In this document: positions 1 to 6,244 of the stretch, piece by piece
Position numbering within the stretch: the first letter of the stretch is position 1
Layout: each line of letters starts with the position of its first letter
Source: an uncultured Dyadobacter sp.
GTDB taxonomy: Bacteria > Bacteroidota > Bacteroidia > Cytophagales > Spirosomataceae
DNA: 6,467 nucleotides
Reading direction: 5' to 3'
Assembly: GCA_946481035.1 (NCBI GenBank)
Contig: CAMLNK010000245.1
Coordinates: forward strand, 1 to 6,467
The notes under the pieces: generated by a model
Seen by the model: the letters and a program-made list of their open reading frames with translations, nothing else
Database searches by the model: none
What the model was told of the DNA's origin: nothing
Position numbers and translations under genes: made by a program

Positions 1-990
1 GGGAGGGCTTTTCAGGTTCGAAAGTTCGGTTAAAACAGCCTCTTCCTTTTCGCCCAAAAGCACCGCTGCACCATATACCGCAAGCAAATTATAGGCATTG
101 AAACGGCCGATCACCCGGAACCAGACCTCCTGGTTGTTGATCTCCGTATGCATGCCCGCGAGCGTATCCGAGATGATCTTGCCTTTAAAAGTCGCCAGCG
201 TTTGCAGCGAATAGGTTTCAACCCGCGCTTTGGTATTCTGCACCATCACGGTGCCGCGGCGGTCGTCGATATTCACCAATGCGAATGCCGACTTTGGCAA
301 TGCATCGAAAAAGCCCTTCTTGGCTTTGATATAGTTATCGAAAGTCTTGTGGAAATCGAGGTGGTCGTGGGTAATGTTGGTAAAAATGCCCCCCGCGAAA
401 TGCAGGCCTGTAATGCGATGCTGCGCCACCGAATGCGAGCTTACCTCCATAAACACGTGGCTGCAATTTCGTGCCGCCATTTGCGCCAGCAATGCATTCA
501 ATGCGACGGCGTCCGGCGTGGTGTGTGTGGAAGGGATTACCTCGTCTTCGATCTGGTTCTGGACCGTCGACAACATGCCGCAACGGTAGCCCAATGCACG
601 GAAAAGCTGGAACAGGAATGTCGCGACCGAAGTTTTGCCATTCGTGCCGGTCACTCCCACGAGTTTTATTTTTTTGGACGGATGCCCGTAGAATGCGGCG
701 GCGATGAGCCCCATGGCCGCGGCGGAATCCTCCACTTCAATATAGGTTACATCTTCCCTTACACTTTCGGGCAGTTCTTCGCACAAAATGGCCGTCGCGC
801 CGAGTTCGGTTGCCGTATTAATAAACTGATGGCCATCCACCTGAGTGCCGCGCAATGCTACAAAAAGGCTTCCGGGCAGTACTTTTCTGGAATCCAGAAT
901 GATATTCTTGACCTTGACATCGGCATAACCATGCATAATGGCCCCCTTAACTTCGCCGAGCAGGCTGCTCAACACTTGTTCGTTTTCCAT
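1..990 (-). CDS. murE: MurE, UDP-MurNAc-tripeptide ligase (partial, C-terminus beyond window)
   Basis: Cytoplasmic Mur ligase that adds the third amino acid of the peptidoglycan stem peptide to UDP-MurNAc-L-Ala-D-Glu using ATP. The frame is open from ATG at 990 to base 1, giving 330 residues of a protein usually near 490. Visible motifs are the substrate-domain DSRKV...GSLFVALRG (about 33-48), the ATP P-loop GVTGTNGKTS (112-121), THTTPD (155-160), EVSSH (182-186), TNITHDHLDFH (204-214), Y220-x-x-A-K224 (K224 matches the carbamylated lysine of the family) and FNAYNLLA (298-305). The missing part holds the DNPR-type motif that separates meso-diaminopimelate from lysine enzymes, so the third amino acid cannot be read here; meso-DAP is expected for Bacteroidota. 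The start is 6 bp after the ftsI stop with no Shine-Dalgarno, so it is probably co-transcribed with ftsI. The family assignment is very secure. Confidence 0.97.
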   Translation of the reverse strand, partial: MENEQVLSSLLGEVKGAIMHGYADVKVKNIILDSRKVLPGSLFVALRGTQVDGHQFINTATELGATAILCEELPESVREDVTYIEVEDSAAAMGLIAAAFYGHPSKKIKLVGVTGTNGKTSVATFLFQLFRALGYRCGMLSTVQNQIEDEVIPSTHTTPDAVALNALLAQMAARNCSHVFMEVSSHSVAQHRITGLHFAGGIFTNITHDHLDFHKTFDNYIKAKKGFFDALPKSAFALVNIDDRRGTVMVQNTKARVETYSLQTLATFKGKIISDTLAGMHTEINNQEVWFRVIGRFNAYNLLAVYGAAVLLGEKEEAVLTELSNLKSPP

Positions 991-996
991 GAAGGA

Positions 997-3141
997 TTAT
1001 TGTAATGTAAGCAGGATTGTCTTGCTTCCCGTTTTATTGCTGCCCGGCGGTAGCGATTGCTCCACCACCTTGCCCGAGCCTTTGAATGTTACCCTGAAAC
1101 CCTTGTTTTCCATTAAATACAGCGCGTCGCGCATCGACATGCCTTGTAGGTTGGGCACGTCGCGGGAATCGACCTCGCGCGGGTTCCATTTGGTTTTACC
1201 CTTTTTATAAAGCGACGCCGACGCATATTCGCTCTCTTCCGGCGCAGGCGTCATATTCAATGATTTGCTGATCACGTTCAGGTCGCCGGTAATGCCCGTC
1301 CATTTCACATCCTCCGATTTTTCGGGAATGGAATCCCTTACCGGCTTCTGAATGGCTACGTCGTAAGCGTAAATGCGGTCGGCTACTTCCTTGAAAACCG
1401 GCGCGGCCACACTTCCTGCGTAACGGGTGTAATCGGCACCGGTGCTTTTCGGGTTGTCGATGATCACAATGCAGCTGTATTTGGGCTTATCGGCGGGGAA
1501 ATAGCCTGCAAAAGACGTGTAGTTTTTACCCTCGGTATAAACCCCGTTGATGAGCTTCCGGGCGGTACCGGTTTTCCCTGCAATTTGATATAAATCACTT
1601 TTAATATGTTTGGCCAAACCTGCATTCACCACGCCTTCCAGCATTTTCTTCACTTTCCGGATCGTTTCGGGTGACGCAATCGGCTTTTCCTCCACATAGG
1701 GCGGGATTTTGTCCTCGATTTCCTCCGCATTCCGGATCTCGCGCACAATCATCGGGCGTACCCAATAGCCATTATTCGCCACGGCATTGTAGAATGCCAG
1801 CGTTTGCAAAGGTGTCATCTGCATTTCGTAGCCATGAGCCATAAAATACATCGAGTAACTGCTCCATTGCTTCGATTTCCGGTCGCGGATCAATGGCGGC
1901 TTTTCGCCTTTCATATGAATGCCTGTCGGCTGGTTCAAGTGGAATTGTTTGAGATAACTCAGGTATTTGTCCGGCTTGTTGGCAAAATACCGCTGCATCA
2001 GCTGCACAATGCCGATGTTGGATGATTTCTCCAAAACCTGCGAAGCGGTAATGGTACCGAAGCCCCCGCGGTGCGCATCACGGATAATGTGGTTGCGGAA
2101 CTTCATCGCACCGTCGCCGGTATTCACCGTCACCTGGTCGGGGTCCATATGCGTTTCTTCCAGCAAAGCCATCATCGTCGCCAGCTTGAACGTCGACCCC
2201 GGATCGTTGCTGCCTGCCAATGCGTAGTTAAAAACCTCTTCATATTTACCCGGCCCACGCTTGGTAAGGTTCGCCATAGCCTTGATTTCCCCGGTAGCCA
2301 CCTCCATAATGATCACCGAACCGAAATCCGCGTCCATTTCGAGCAGTTTCCGCCGCAATGCGATCTCGGTGCGCTCCTGGTAATTCATGTCGAGCGTGGT
2401 GTAAATATCCCGTCCGGCAGCCGGCTGCACATTCAATGCATCCCCCACCGGGATTTTGAGCCCGCCTTCCACTTTTTCGACCCAGCCGATGCCCGGCCTT
2501 CCTTCGAGTTGTTTGTCAAAACTCGCTTCCAGGCCAATGTATCCGCGTCCGCTTTTCGGATCGATGCCGCCGATCGTGCGGTCGGCCATCGGGCTGAATG
2601 GCTTGTAGCGTTTGTAGATGGTTTCGAATTTGCCGCCGCCGCCTTTGCGGTCTTTGGCAAAAAACGGCCACTTTTTGAGCCGTTCACGTTCCAAATGCGT
2701 GATTTCCTTGCTTTTCAGGCGCAGGTACCGCTTGGTCTTGCTCACGCGGTAGCGCATGATCTTGCTTTTGTAGCCTTCGGCGGTGTTTTCCCTGAAGTTT
2801 TTGGCTAGTAGTGACGCCAGTTCGTCGATATGGTTATAGAAATAGGTCGAATCGGCGACTTTTGTATCAAAACCTACATAATAATAAGGCAGCGACGTCG
2901 CCAGCAGGCTGTTGTCGCTCGCATAGATGTTCCCGCGCATGGCCGGGATCGTATCCAGTTTCAGGTCGTTCTTCTCCGAATATTCGACCCACGTTTTGCC
3001 TTTGAAGGTATCGTAATACTGTACCCGTATCAGCTTTACGAATACCATGATCGCCAATACGAACAGCATCCAACCGACCAAACGGGCCCGGTTGATCAGC
3101 GCTTTTTTATTATTCTGACCGCTTTCGACTTCGTTTTTCAT
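997..3141 (-). CDS. ftsI: FtsI/PBP3-type division transpeptidase with C-terminal PASTA domain
   Basis: Class B penicillin-binding protein of 714 residues that cross-links septal peptidoglycan in the periplasm. It has a short basic cytoplasmic tail, one membrane anchor (about 21-40), a pedestal/dimerisation domain with the family motif RGNIYASD (69-76), and a transpeptidase domain (about 270-590). The catalytic motifs are intact: SxxK as S316-T-F-K319, SxN as S373-S-N375, and KTGT at 523-526. The C-terminal segment (about 657-714, VPNLQGMSMRDALYLMENKG...) is one PASTA repeat, a module linked in other proteins to muropeptide or beta-lactam recognition. A basic, glycine-containing stretch (about 125-180, with G167-170) lies in the pedestal. 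The start is 22 bp after the ftsL-like stop, and murE follows after 6 bp. The dcw position supports FtsI over the elongation enzyme PBP2. Sure of family; the PASTA role is inference. Confidence 0.96.
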   Translation of the reverse strand: MKNEVESGQNNKKALINRARLVGWMLFVLAIMVFVKLIRVQYYDTFKGKTWVEYSEKNDLKLDTIPAMRGNIYASDNSLLATSLPYYYVGFDTKVADSTYFYNHIDELASLLAKNFRENTAEGYKSKIMRYRVSKTKRYLRLKSKEITHLERERLKKWPFFAKDRKGGGGKFETIYKRYKPFSPMADRTIGGIDPKSGRGYIGLEASFDKQLEGRPGIGWVEKVEGGLKIPVGDALNVQPAAGRDIYTTLDMNYQERTEIALRRKLLEMDADFGSVIIMEVATGEIKAMANLTKRGPGKYEEVFNYALAGSNDPGSTFKLATMMALLEETHMDPDQVTVNTGDGAMKFRNHIIRDAHRGGFGTITASQVLEKSSNIGIVQLMQRYFANKPDKYLSYLKQFHLNQPTGIHMKGEKPPLIRDRKSKQWSSYSMYFMAHGYEMQMTPLQTLAFYNAVANNGYWVRPMIVREIRNAEEIEDKIPPYVEEKPIASPETIRKVKKMLEGVVNAGLAKHIKSDLYQIAGKTGTARKLINGVYTEGKNYTSFAGYFPADKPKYSCIVIIDNPKSTGADYTRYAGSVAAPVFKEVADRIYAYDVAIQKPVRDSIPEKSEDVKWTGITGDLNVISKSLNMTPAPEESEYASASLYKKGKTKWNPREVDSRDVPNLQGMSMRDALYLMENKGFRVTFKGSGKVVEQSLPPGSNKTGSKTILLTLQ

Positions 3142-3163
3142 GAGGCGTTGAGAAAAAAACGGC

Positions 3164-3577
3164 TTATTCTTCGTCTTCTTTTAAAATGATTTTCTTCGGC
3201 GGGGTAAGGTTCTCGACCAACCCTTCGGCCTGTACTTTTTCCACCACCACCGACTGCTTCCCGGCCCGCTCATATTCCGCGTGAATGGAAGTATATTCCG
3301 CTTTCAGGTCGTCGACCTCCTTTTTGAGCTTAATGCTTTTCCGCACATAATCCTCCGACTGGAACCCGATCCGCTCGTAAGCGACGAGCAGGATGATCAC
3401 CCAGCCGAAATAGTAAAAGTATTTAACCGGCAAACGCTCTTCCTGGCCTGGCAACTTCTCGCCGAAAACCTTATCGAGCGGCAAAAACCTGTTCAGCCAG
3501 TTGAATAGCGAATATTCCCGCTTCCGTTTCGGCGGTTTTGGCGGCACCGGCTTTGCGCGTTTTCTATTTTCAGCCAT
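3164..3577 (-). CDS. ftsL: FtsL-like cell division membrane protein
   Basis: Small bitopic membrane protein of 137 residues immediately before ftsI, the usual place of ftsL. It has a Lys/Pro/Arg-rich cytoplasmic tail (1-20), a segment with an amphipathic look (about 21-50), one transmembrane helix (about 52-67, FYYFGWVIILLVAYE), then a heptad-like charged region (about 74-106) that probably forms a coiled coil, and an acidic end. Family knowledge: FtsL pairs with FtsB and FtsQ and helps activate FtsWI at the septum. FtsL is poorly conserved, so the call rests on topology and gene position together with resemblance to the Bacteroidota FtsL-like family. The cytoplasmic part is longer than in E. 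coli FtsL. The ATG at 3577 is chosen because the reading begins there with a typical basic tail; no Shine-Dalgarno is seen. It is separated from rsmH by a 280-bp repeat-bearing gap. Confidence 0.85.
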   Translation of the reverse strand: MAENRKRAKPVPPKPPKRKREYSLFNWLNRFLPLDKVFGEKLPGQEERLPVKYFYYFGWVIILLVAYERIGFQSEDYVRKSIKLKKEVDDLKAEYTSIHAEYERAGKQSVVVEKVQAEGLVENLTPPKKIILKEDEE

Positions 3578-3628
3578 GTTTTGTTCGACGTTACGTTAAG
3601 TATTGGTCGGATTGCATTTTTTCAGGAG

Positions 3629-3693
3629 GTTGTCATTTGTGGTCAGATGTAGTCATGTATTGCGGTCCGCCGCGCGGTCAAGCCTTGTCATTT
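3629..3693 (+). repeat. GTCA 10-bp units, opposite orientation to the main array
   Basis: On the plus strand, GTCA occurs at 3632, 3642 and 3652 (exact 10-bp steps) and again at 3677 and 3687 (10 bp apart). In the register NNNGTCANNN the units are GTTGTCATTT, GTGGTCAGAT, GTAGTCATGT, then after a GC-rich 15-bp interruption GCGGTCAAGC and CTTGTCATTT. A lone AATGTCATTA lies at 3715-3724. This is the same unit as the 3744-3843 array but inverted, so the two blocks face each other. The block lies in the leader of ftsL if transcription starts in the gap, and in the rsmH-ftsL spacer if there is read-through. Confidence 0.8.
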
Positions 3694-3722
3694 ATTGTAA
3701 AAAATTCTCTCTCAAATGTCAT
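3694..3722 (-). promoter_or_regulatory. Possible promoter for ftsL-ftsI-murE
   Basis: On the minus strand ATGACA (3722-3717), a 17-bp spacer and TACAAT (3699-3694) each differ by one base from the classical sigma-70 boxes. Transcription would start near 3687, about 110 bp before ftsL, and the leader would carry the inverted GTCA units. No TAnnTTTG element typical of Bacteroidota was found on this strand in the gap. The housekeeping sigma factor of this phylum prefers that element, so this call is weak. Confidence 0.22.
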
Positions 3723-3743
3723 TAACTATTCTCTGGCAACACC

Positions 3744-3843
3744 TGACTATCAATGACCATACTTGACTACAAATGACAATACCTGACTACCAATGACTAC
3801 ACTTGACAATACCTGACTACTCTTGACCACACCTGACAACATC
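3744..3843. repeat. Ten-copy tandem array of a 10-bp unit, TGAC-N6
   Basis: TGAC recurs at 3744, 3754, 3764 and every 10 bp to 3834 without a slip. The six bases after each TGAC are, in order, TATCAA, CATACT, TACAAA, AATACC, TACCAA, TACACT, AATACC, TACTCT, CACACC, AACATC. The consensus is TGAC-H-A-Y-N-N-N, with the sixth base A in all ten units and the seventh always C or T. A decayed unit (TGGC plus AACACC) sits in phase at 3734. TGA falls in all three plus-strand frames every 30 bp and TAG interrupts the minus frames, so the array is not coding. It starts 14 bp past the rsmH stop codon in the direction of transcription. A unit of about one helical turn puts every TGAC on nearly the same DNA face, which suits a protein-binding array; a slippage-expanded minisatellite is the alternative. 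Confidence 0.93.
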
Positions 3844-3857
3844 ACACTCCGGCACCA

Positions 3858-4775
3858 TCAAGCCTTCGCGGCAATCCGCAACTTCGCACTTCTGGCGCGC
3901 GGGTTTACGGCTACCTCTTCCGCAGTCGCTTCGATGGGCTTGCGAGTGACGCTTTTCAGCGGCTTGATCTCGTTGCCATAAAAGTCCTTTTCGACTTCTC
4001 CGTAAAACTTCCCTTTCTGAATGTAATTTTTCACCAGCCTGTCTTCCAGCGAGTGGTACGACATCACCACCAGTCGGCCGTCGGGCGCGAGCACCTCGGG
4101 CACCTGCGTAAGGAATTCTTCCAGCACTGCCAGCTCATCATTCACCTCGATCCGCAACGCCTGGAACACCTGTGCGAAATACTTGTTCTCGCGGTGCTTG
4201 GGCGCGTAACGCATGAGAATGCTTTTCAGGTCATTAACGGTTTCGATGGGCGTATTGTATCGGGCGGCGATAATTGCCTCGGCCGCAGTGCGCGCATTGG
4301 TAACCTCTCCATACATACCCAGAATCCGTTGCAATTCGCCTGCCGAGCGTGTTTTGAGCACTTCACGGGCCGTTTTTTCGGTATTGGGGTTCATACGCAT
4401 GTCCAGGTCGGCGTCAAAACGGGTAGAAAACCCCCGCTCCGGCGTATTGATCTGGTGCGACGAAACACCCAGATCAGCCAGGATGCCGTTCACCTGGGGC
4501 GCTTTGTTGAGTTTCAAATACCGTTTGAGGTGCCTGAAATTCGCCGGGATGAATGTAAAACGCTCATCGTCCTTAAATTCAAGCGCATTGGCGACTGCGT
4601 CGGGGTCCTGATCGAAAACCAACAGCCGGCCGGTCGTAAGCTTGTCCAGAATGGCCCTGGAATGCCCGCCGCCACCGAAAGTAACGTCAACATAAATGCC
4701 ATCAGGCTGTATTTGAAGGCCTTCCAGACACTCGGACAACATGACGGGAACGTGGTAGGTACTAGGCGAATCCAT
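3858..4775 (-). CDS. rsmH: RsmH, 16S rRNA (cytosine-1402-N4)-methyltransferase
   Basis: SAM-dependent methyltransferase that N4-methylates C1402 of 16S rRNA in the ribosomal decoding site; formerly MraW. Its 305 residues are a normal family length. Motifs seen are YHVPVML near the N-terminus (7-13), the SAM-binding glycine loop DVTFGGGGHS (30-39), FDQDPDA (54-60, acidic residues after the second strand), DLGVSS (101-106), FQALRIEVN (204-212), SYHSLEDRLVKNY (239-251) and the C-terminal NPRARSAKLR (291-300). It is intact with no frameshift. The ATG at 4775 gives the expected short lead before the HVPV motif; no Shine-Dalgarno precedes it. It heads the dcw cluster here, with no mraZ in front, and is divergent from the TlpA-like gene. 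A TAnnTTTG element about 50 bp upstream is the likely promoter. Confidence 0.98.
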   Translation of the reverse strand: MDSPSTYHVPVMLSECLEGLQIQPDGIYVDVTFGGGGHSRAILDKLTTGRLLVFDQDPDAVANALEFKDDERFTFIPANFRHLKRYLKLNKAPQVNGILADLGVSSHQINTPERGFSTRFDADLDMRMNPNTEKTAREVLKTRSAGELQRILGMYGEVTNARTAAEAIIAARYNTPIETVNDLKSILMRYAPKHRENKYFAQVFQALRIEVNDELAVLEEFLTQVPEVLAPDGRLVVMSYHSLEDRLVKNYIQKGKFYGEVEKDFYGNEIKPLKSVTRKPIEATAEEVAVNPRARSAKLRIAAKA

Positions 4776-4824
4776 TTGTTAAAAGCAATGTACTGAGGAA
4801 CTATTTCCGGCAATCCGGCAGTTA

Positions 4825-4832
4825 CAAACTTA
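4825..4832 (-). promoter_or_regulatory. rsmH promoter, Bacteroidota -7 element
   Basis: The minus strand reads TAAGTTTG, a perfect TAnnTTTG, which is the -7 consensus of the Bacteroidota housekeeping sigma factor. A start near 4818-4820 would leave a leader of about 45 nt before the rsmH ATG. No good -33 TTG is seen at the right distance; the nearest is a TGATT around 4851-4856. Confidence 0.5.
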
Positions 4833-4857
4833 GCAATTTTCAAGCGTAGGAATCACG

Positions 4858-4867
4858 CCCGCGCGGG
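4858..4867. repeat. 10-bp perfect palindrome in the divergent promoter region
   Basis: CCCGCGCGGG is self-complementary and lies between the two outward-facing -7 elements of rsmH (4832-4825) and the TlpA-like gene (4872-4879). It is conspicuously GC-rich in an AT-rich spacer. Its core CCGCGCGG also occurs at 3670-3677 in the rsmH-ftsL gap. It could be an operator shared by both genes; with only two copies, chance is possible. Confidence 0.4.
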
Positions 4868-4871
4868 GAAT

Positions 4872-4879
4872 TAATTTTG
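4872..4879 (+). promoter_or_regulatory. Promoter of the TlpA-like gene, Bacteroidota -7 element
   Basis: TAATTTTG is a perfect TAnnTTTG. A start near 4884-4886 leaves a leader of about 30 nt to the ATG at 4916. No clear -33 TTG is present around 4848-4853. The TATAATTG at 4905-4912 also nearly fits, but lies only 3 bp before the start codon and is unlikely to serve this gene. Confidence 0.42.
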
Positions 4880-4915
4880 GCACCACTAATGTCTTTAAAC
4901 ACCATATAATTGAAT

Positions 4916-6163
4916 ATGAGACTCCTGTTATTGTTTGGAATACTTTCATCTTTTTTCTTCTCAACGAGTTTTCCAGCATTCTCCGACACTCCCGTAAAAT
5001 CGGGCATATGGCGTGCTACGCTAAGCCGCGACAAGCAAAAACTGCCCCTGATACTCGATATTTCGCCTAATCCCGACGGCAAAACGCTCACCGTGCACAT
5101 CATTAACGGAACGGAAAAGCTCAAAATGGACAGCAGCTATTTCCAGAACGACTCGCTCGTGATCCCGATGATGATGTTCGACGCCAAGATCATCGCCAAA
5201 TCGACCGGCGACGAGCTGAAAGGCACCTATTACCGGTATGCCAACGGCGTGGTGGCCGGCTCATTGCCTTTTGAAGCCGAGCAGGGCGAAAATTATAAGT
5301 TTTTCAGAAAAGGCGAAGCCAAAAGCAGCCGTAACGTGAGCGGCAAATGGGCCACTACCTTTAAAAACCCGGCCACCGGCGACGAAACCATCGCAGTAGG
5401 GAACTTCACCCAGCAAGGTACCGACGTGACCGGATCGTTTCTCACGCCAACCGGCGATTACCGGTTCCTCACCGGCAGCGTGAACGGCGACAGCCTCTAT
5501 TTATCCACATTCGACGGCTCTTTCGCGATGCTTTTCAAGGCAGGCTTCCAACCCGATGGCTCATTGAGCGGCAATCAATGGTCAGGCGTAAAGGCATTCA
5601 AAACCTGGACTGCAAAGCCCGACGCAAATGCAAAGCTGCCGGATGCGACCAAAATGACTTTCCTCAAACCAGGCTTCGAGAGCGTGGATTTCACATTGAA
5701 GGATACCAAAGGCAAAACCTGGACCTTGAAAGATCCCCGTTTCGCAGGTAAACCGGTCATTATCCAGATCATGGGCTCCTGGTGCCCCAACTGTATGGAC
5801 GAAACCAACTACCTCGCGCCGTGGTATAAAAAGAATAAGAAGCGTGGGGTCGAAATTATCGGTCTCTCGTTCGAGCGCAATGACAAACCGGAAATCGCCA
5901 ATCCGAAGATCGACAAAATGGTGAACCGCTTCGGAATCGACTACCCGGTAGTACTCGCGGGTACCAGCTCCGATGCCTCTACCGCGAAAGCATTGCCCAT
6001 GCTGAACAAGGTTATGTCGTACCCGACCACCATTTTTATCGACAAGCAAGGCAAAGTGCGGGAGATCCATACCGGCTTCAACGGCCCGGGTACCGGCAAA
6101 TACTACGAAGAATACGTGGCCGATTTCAATACGCTGATGGACAAGCTCATCAGCGAGAAGTAA
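4916..6163 (+). CDS. Secreted TlpA-family thioredoxin-fold protein (putative disulfide reductase)
   Basis: Protein of 415 residues from the ATG at 4916; an in-frame TTG at 4910 would add only two residues. A hydrophobic signal peptide (1 to about 23, possible cleavage after AFS) with no lipobox points to the periplasm. Residues about 28-235 hold two beta-rich halves that both open with a Trp motif (GIWRATL at 30, SGKWATTF at 142), possibly a duplicated module. The C-terminal thioredoxin-like domain (about 252-415) starts with a VDFTLKDTKGKTWTL entry typical of TlpA/ResA proteins, has the active site W289-C290-P-N-C293, and has a YPTTIFID strand with the cis-proline at P370. Family knowledge: such proteins reduce or exchange disulfides of envelope proteins, including cytochrome c maturation partners. 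The substrate is unknown. It stands alone between its own promoter and terminator, and a direct link with the dcw genes is not evident. Confidence 0.9.
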   Translation: MRLLLLFGILSSFFFSTSFPAFSDTPVKSGIWRATLSRDKQKLPLILDISPNPDGKTLTVHIINGTEKLKMDSSYFQNDSLVIPMMMFDAKIIAKSTGDELKGTYYRYANGVVAGSLPFEAEQGENYKFFRKGEAKSSRNVSGKWATTFKNPATGDETIAVGNFTQQGTDVTGSFLTPTGDYRFLTGSVNGDSLYLSTFDGSFAMLFKAGFQPDGSLSGNQWSGVKAFKTWTAKPDANAKLPDATKMTFLKPGFESVDFTLKDTKGKTWTLKDPRFAGKPVIIQIMGSWCPNCMDETNYLAPWYKKNKKRGVEIIGLSFERNDKPEIANPKIDKMVNRFGIDYPVVLAGTSSDASTAKALPMLNKVMSYPTTIFIDKQGKVREIHTGFNGPGTGKYYEEYVADFNTLMDKLISEK

Positions 6164-6183
6164 TCAGCAAAAAGAAACAGCAG

Positions 6184-6216
6184 CACACCGTCACTTTTTG
6201 AGGCGGTGTGTTTTTT
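6184..6216 (+). terminator. Rho-independent terminator of the TlpA-like gene
   Basis: The stem CACACCGTC (6184-6192) pairs with GGCGGTGTG (6202-6210), including one G-T pair, around a 9-nt loop. Six T residues follow at once (6211-6216). It begins 20 bp after the stop codon and isolates the gene from the downstream MarR gene. Confidence 0.88.
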
Positions 6217-6232
6217 ATTGGCCACAAATTAG

Positions 6233-6244
6233 TATGCTTGCATA
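6233..6244. repeat. 12-bp palindrome upstream of the MarR gene
   Basis: TATGC-TT-GCATA is perfectly self-complementary apart from the two central bases, and it spans the putative -33 TTG (6238-6240). Together with the neighbouring palindrome at 6248-6264 it may be a second operator half. Confidence 0.4.

Noticed and set aside
148..1005. 285-aa plus-strand open frame
   Set aside because: It is antisense to murE, whose minus-strand product carries all Mur ligase motifs; the plus-strand product is His/Cys-rich with no recognisable domain.
2071..2808. 245-aa plus-strand open frame
   Set aside because: It is antisense to ftsI with no motif of its own; it arises from codon bias of the real gene.
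3694..3722. Terminator between rsmH and ftsL (six T run on the minus strand at 3704-3699)
   Set aside because: No GC-rich stem precedes the T run; the sequence before it is GAGAGAGAA.
3538..3756. 72-aa plus-strand open frame crossing the ftsL start and the repeats
   Set aside because: It overlaps ftsL antisense and runs through repeat DNA; the product has low-complexity composition and no motif.
3744..3843. CRISPR array
   Set aside because: A 10-bp period with 4-bp fixed cores is far shorter than CRISPR repeats and spacers, and no cas gene is near.
4053..4796. 247-aa plus-strand open frame opposite rsmH
   Set aside because: The opposite strand encodes a complete, motif-perfect RsmH; this frame shows no family features and runs past the rsmH start.
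4910..4918. TTG start for the TlpA-like protein
   Set aside because: The ATG six bases later gives a normal signal peptide; the TTG adds only two residues and has no ribosome-binding support.
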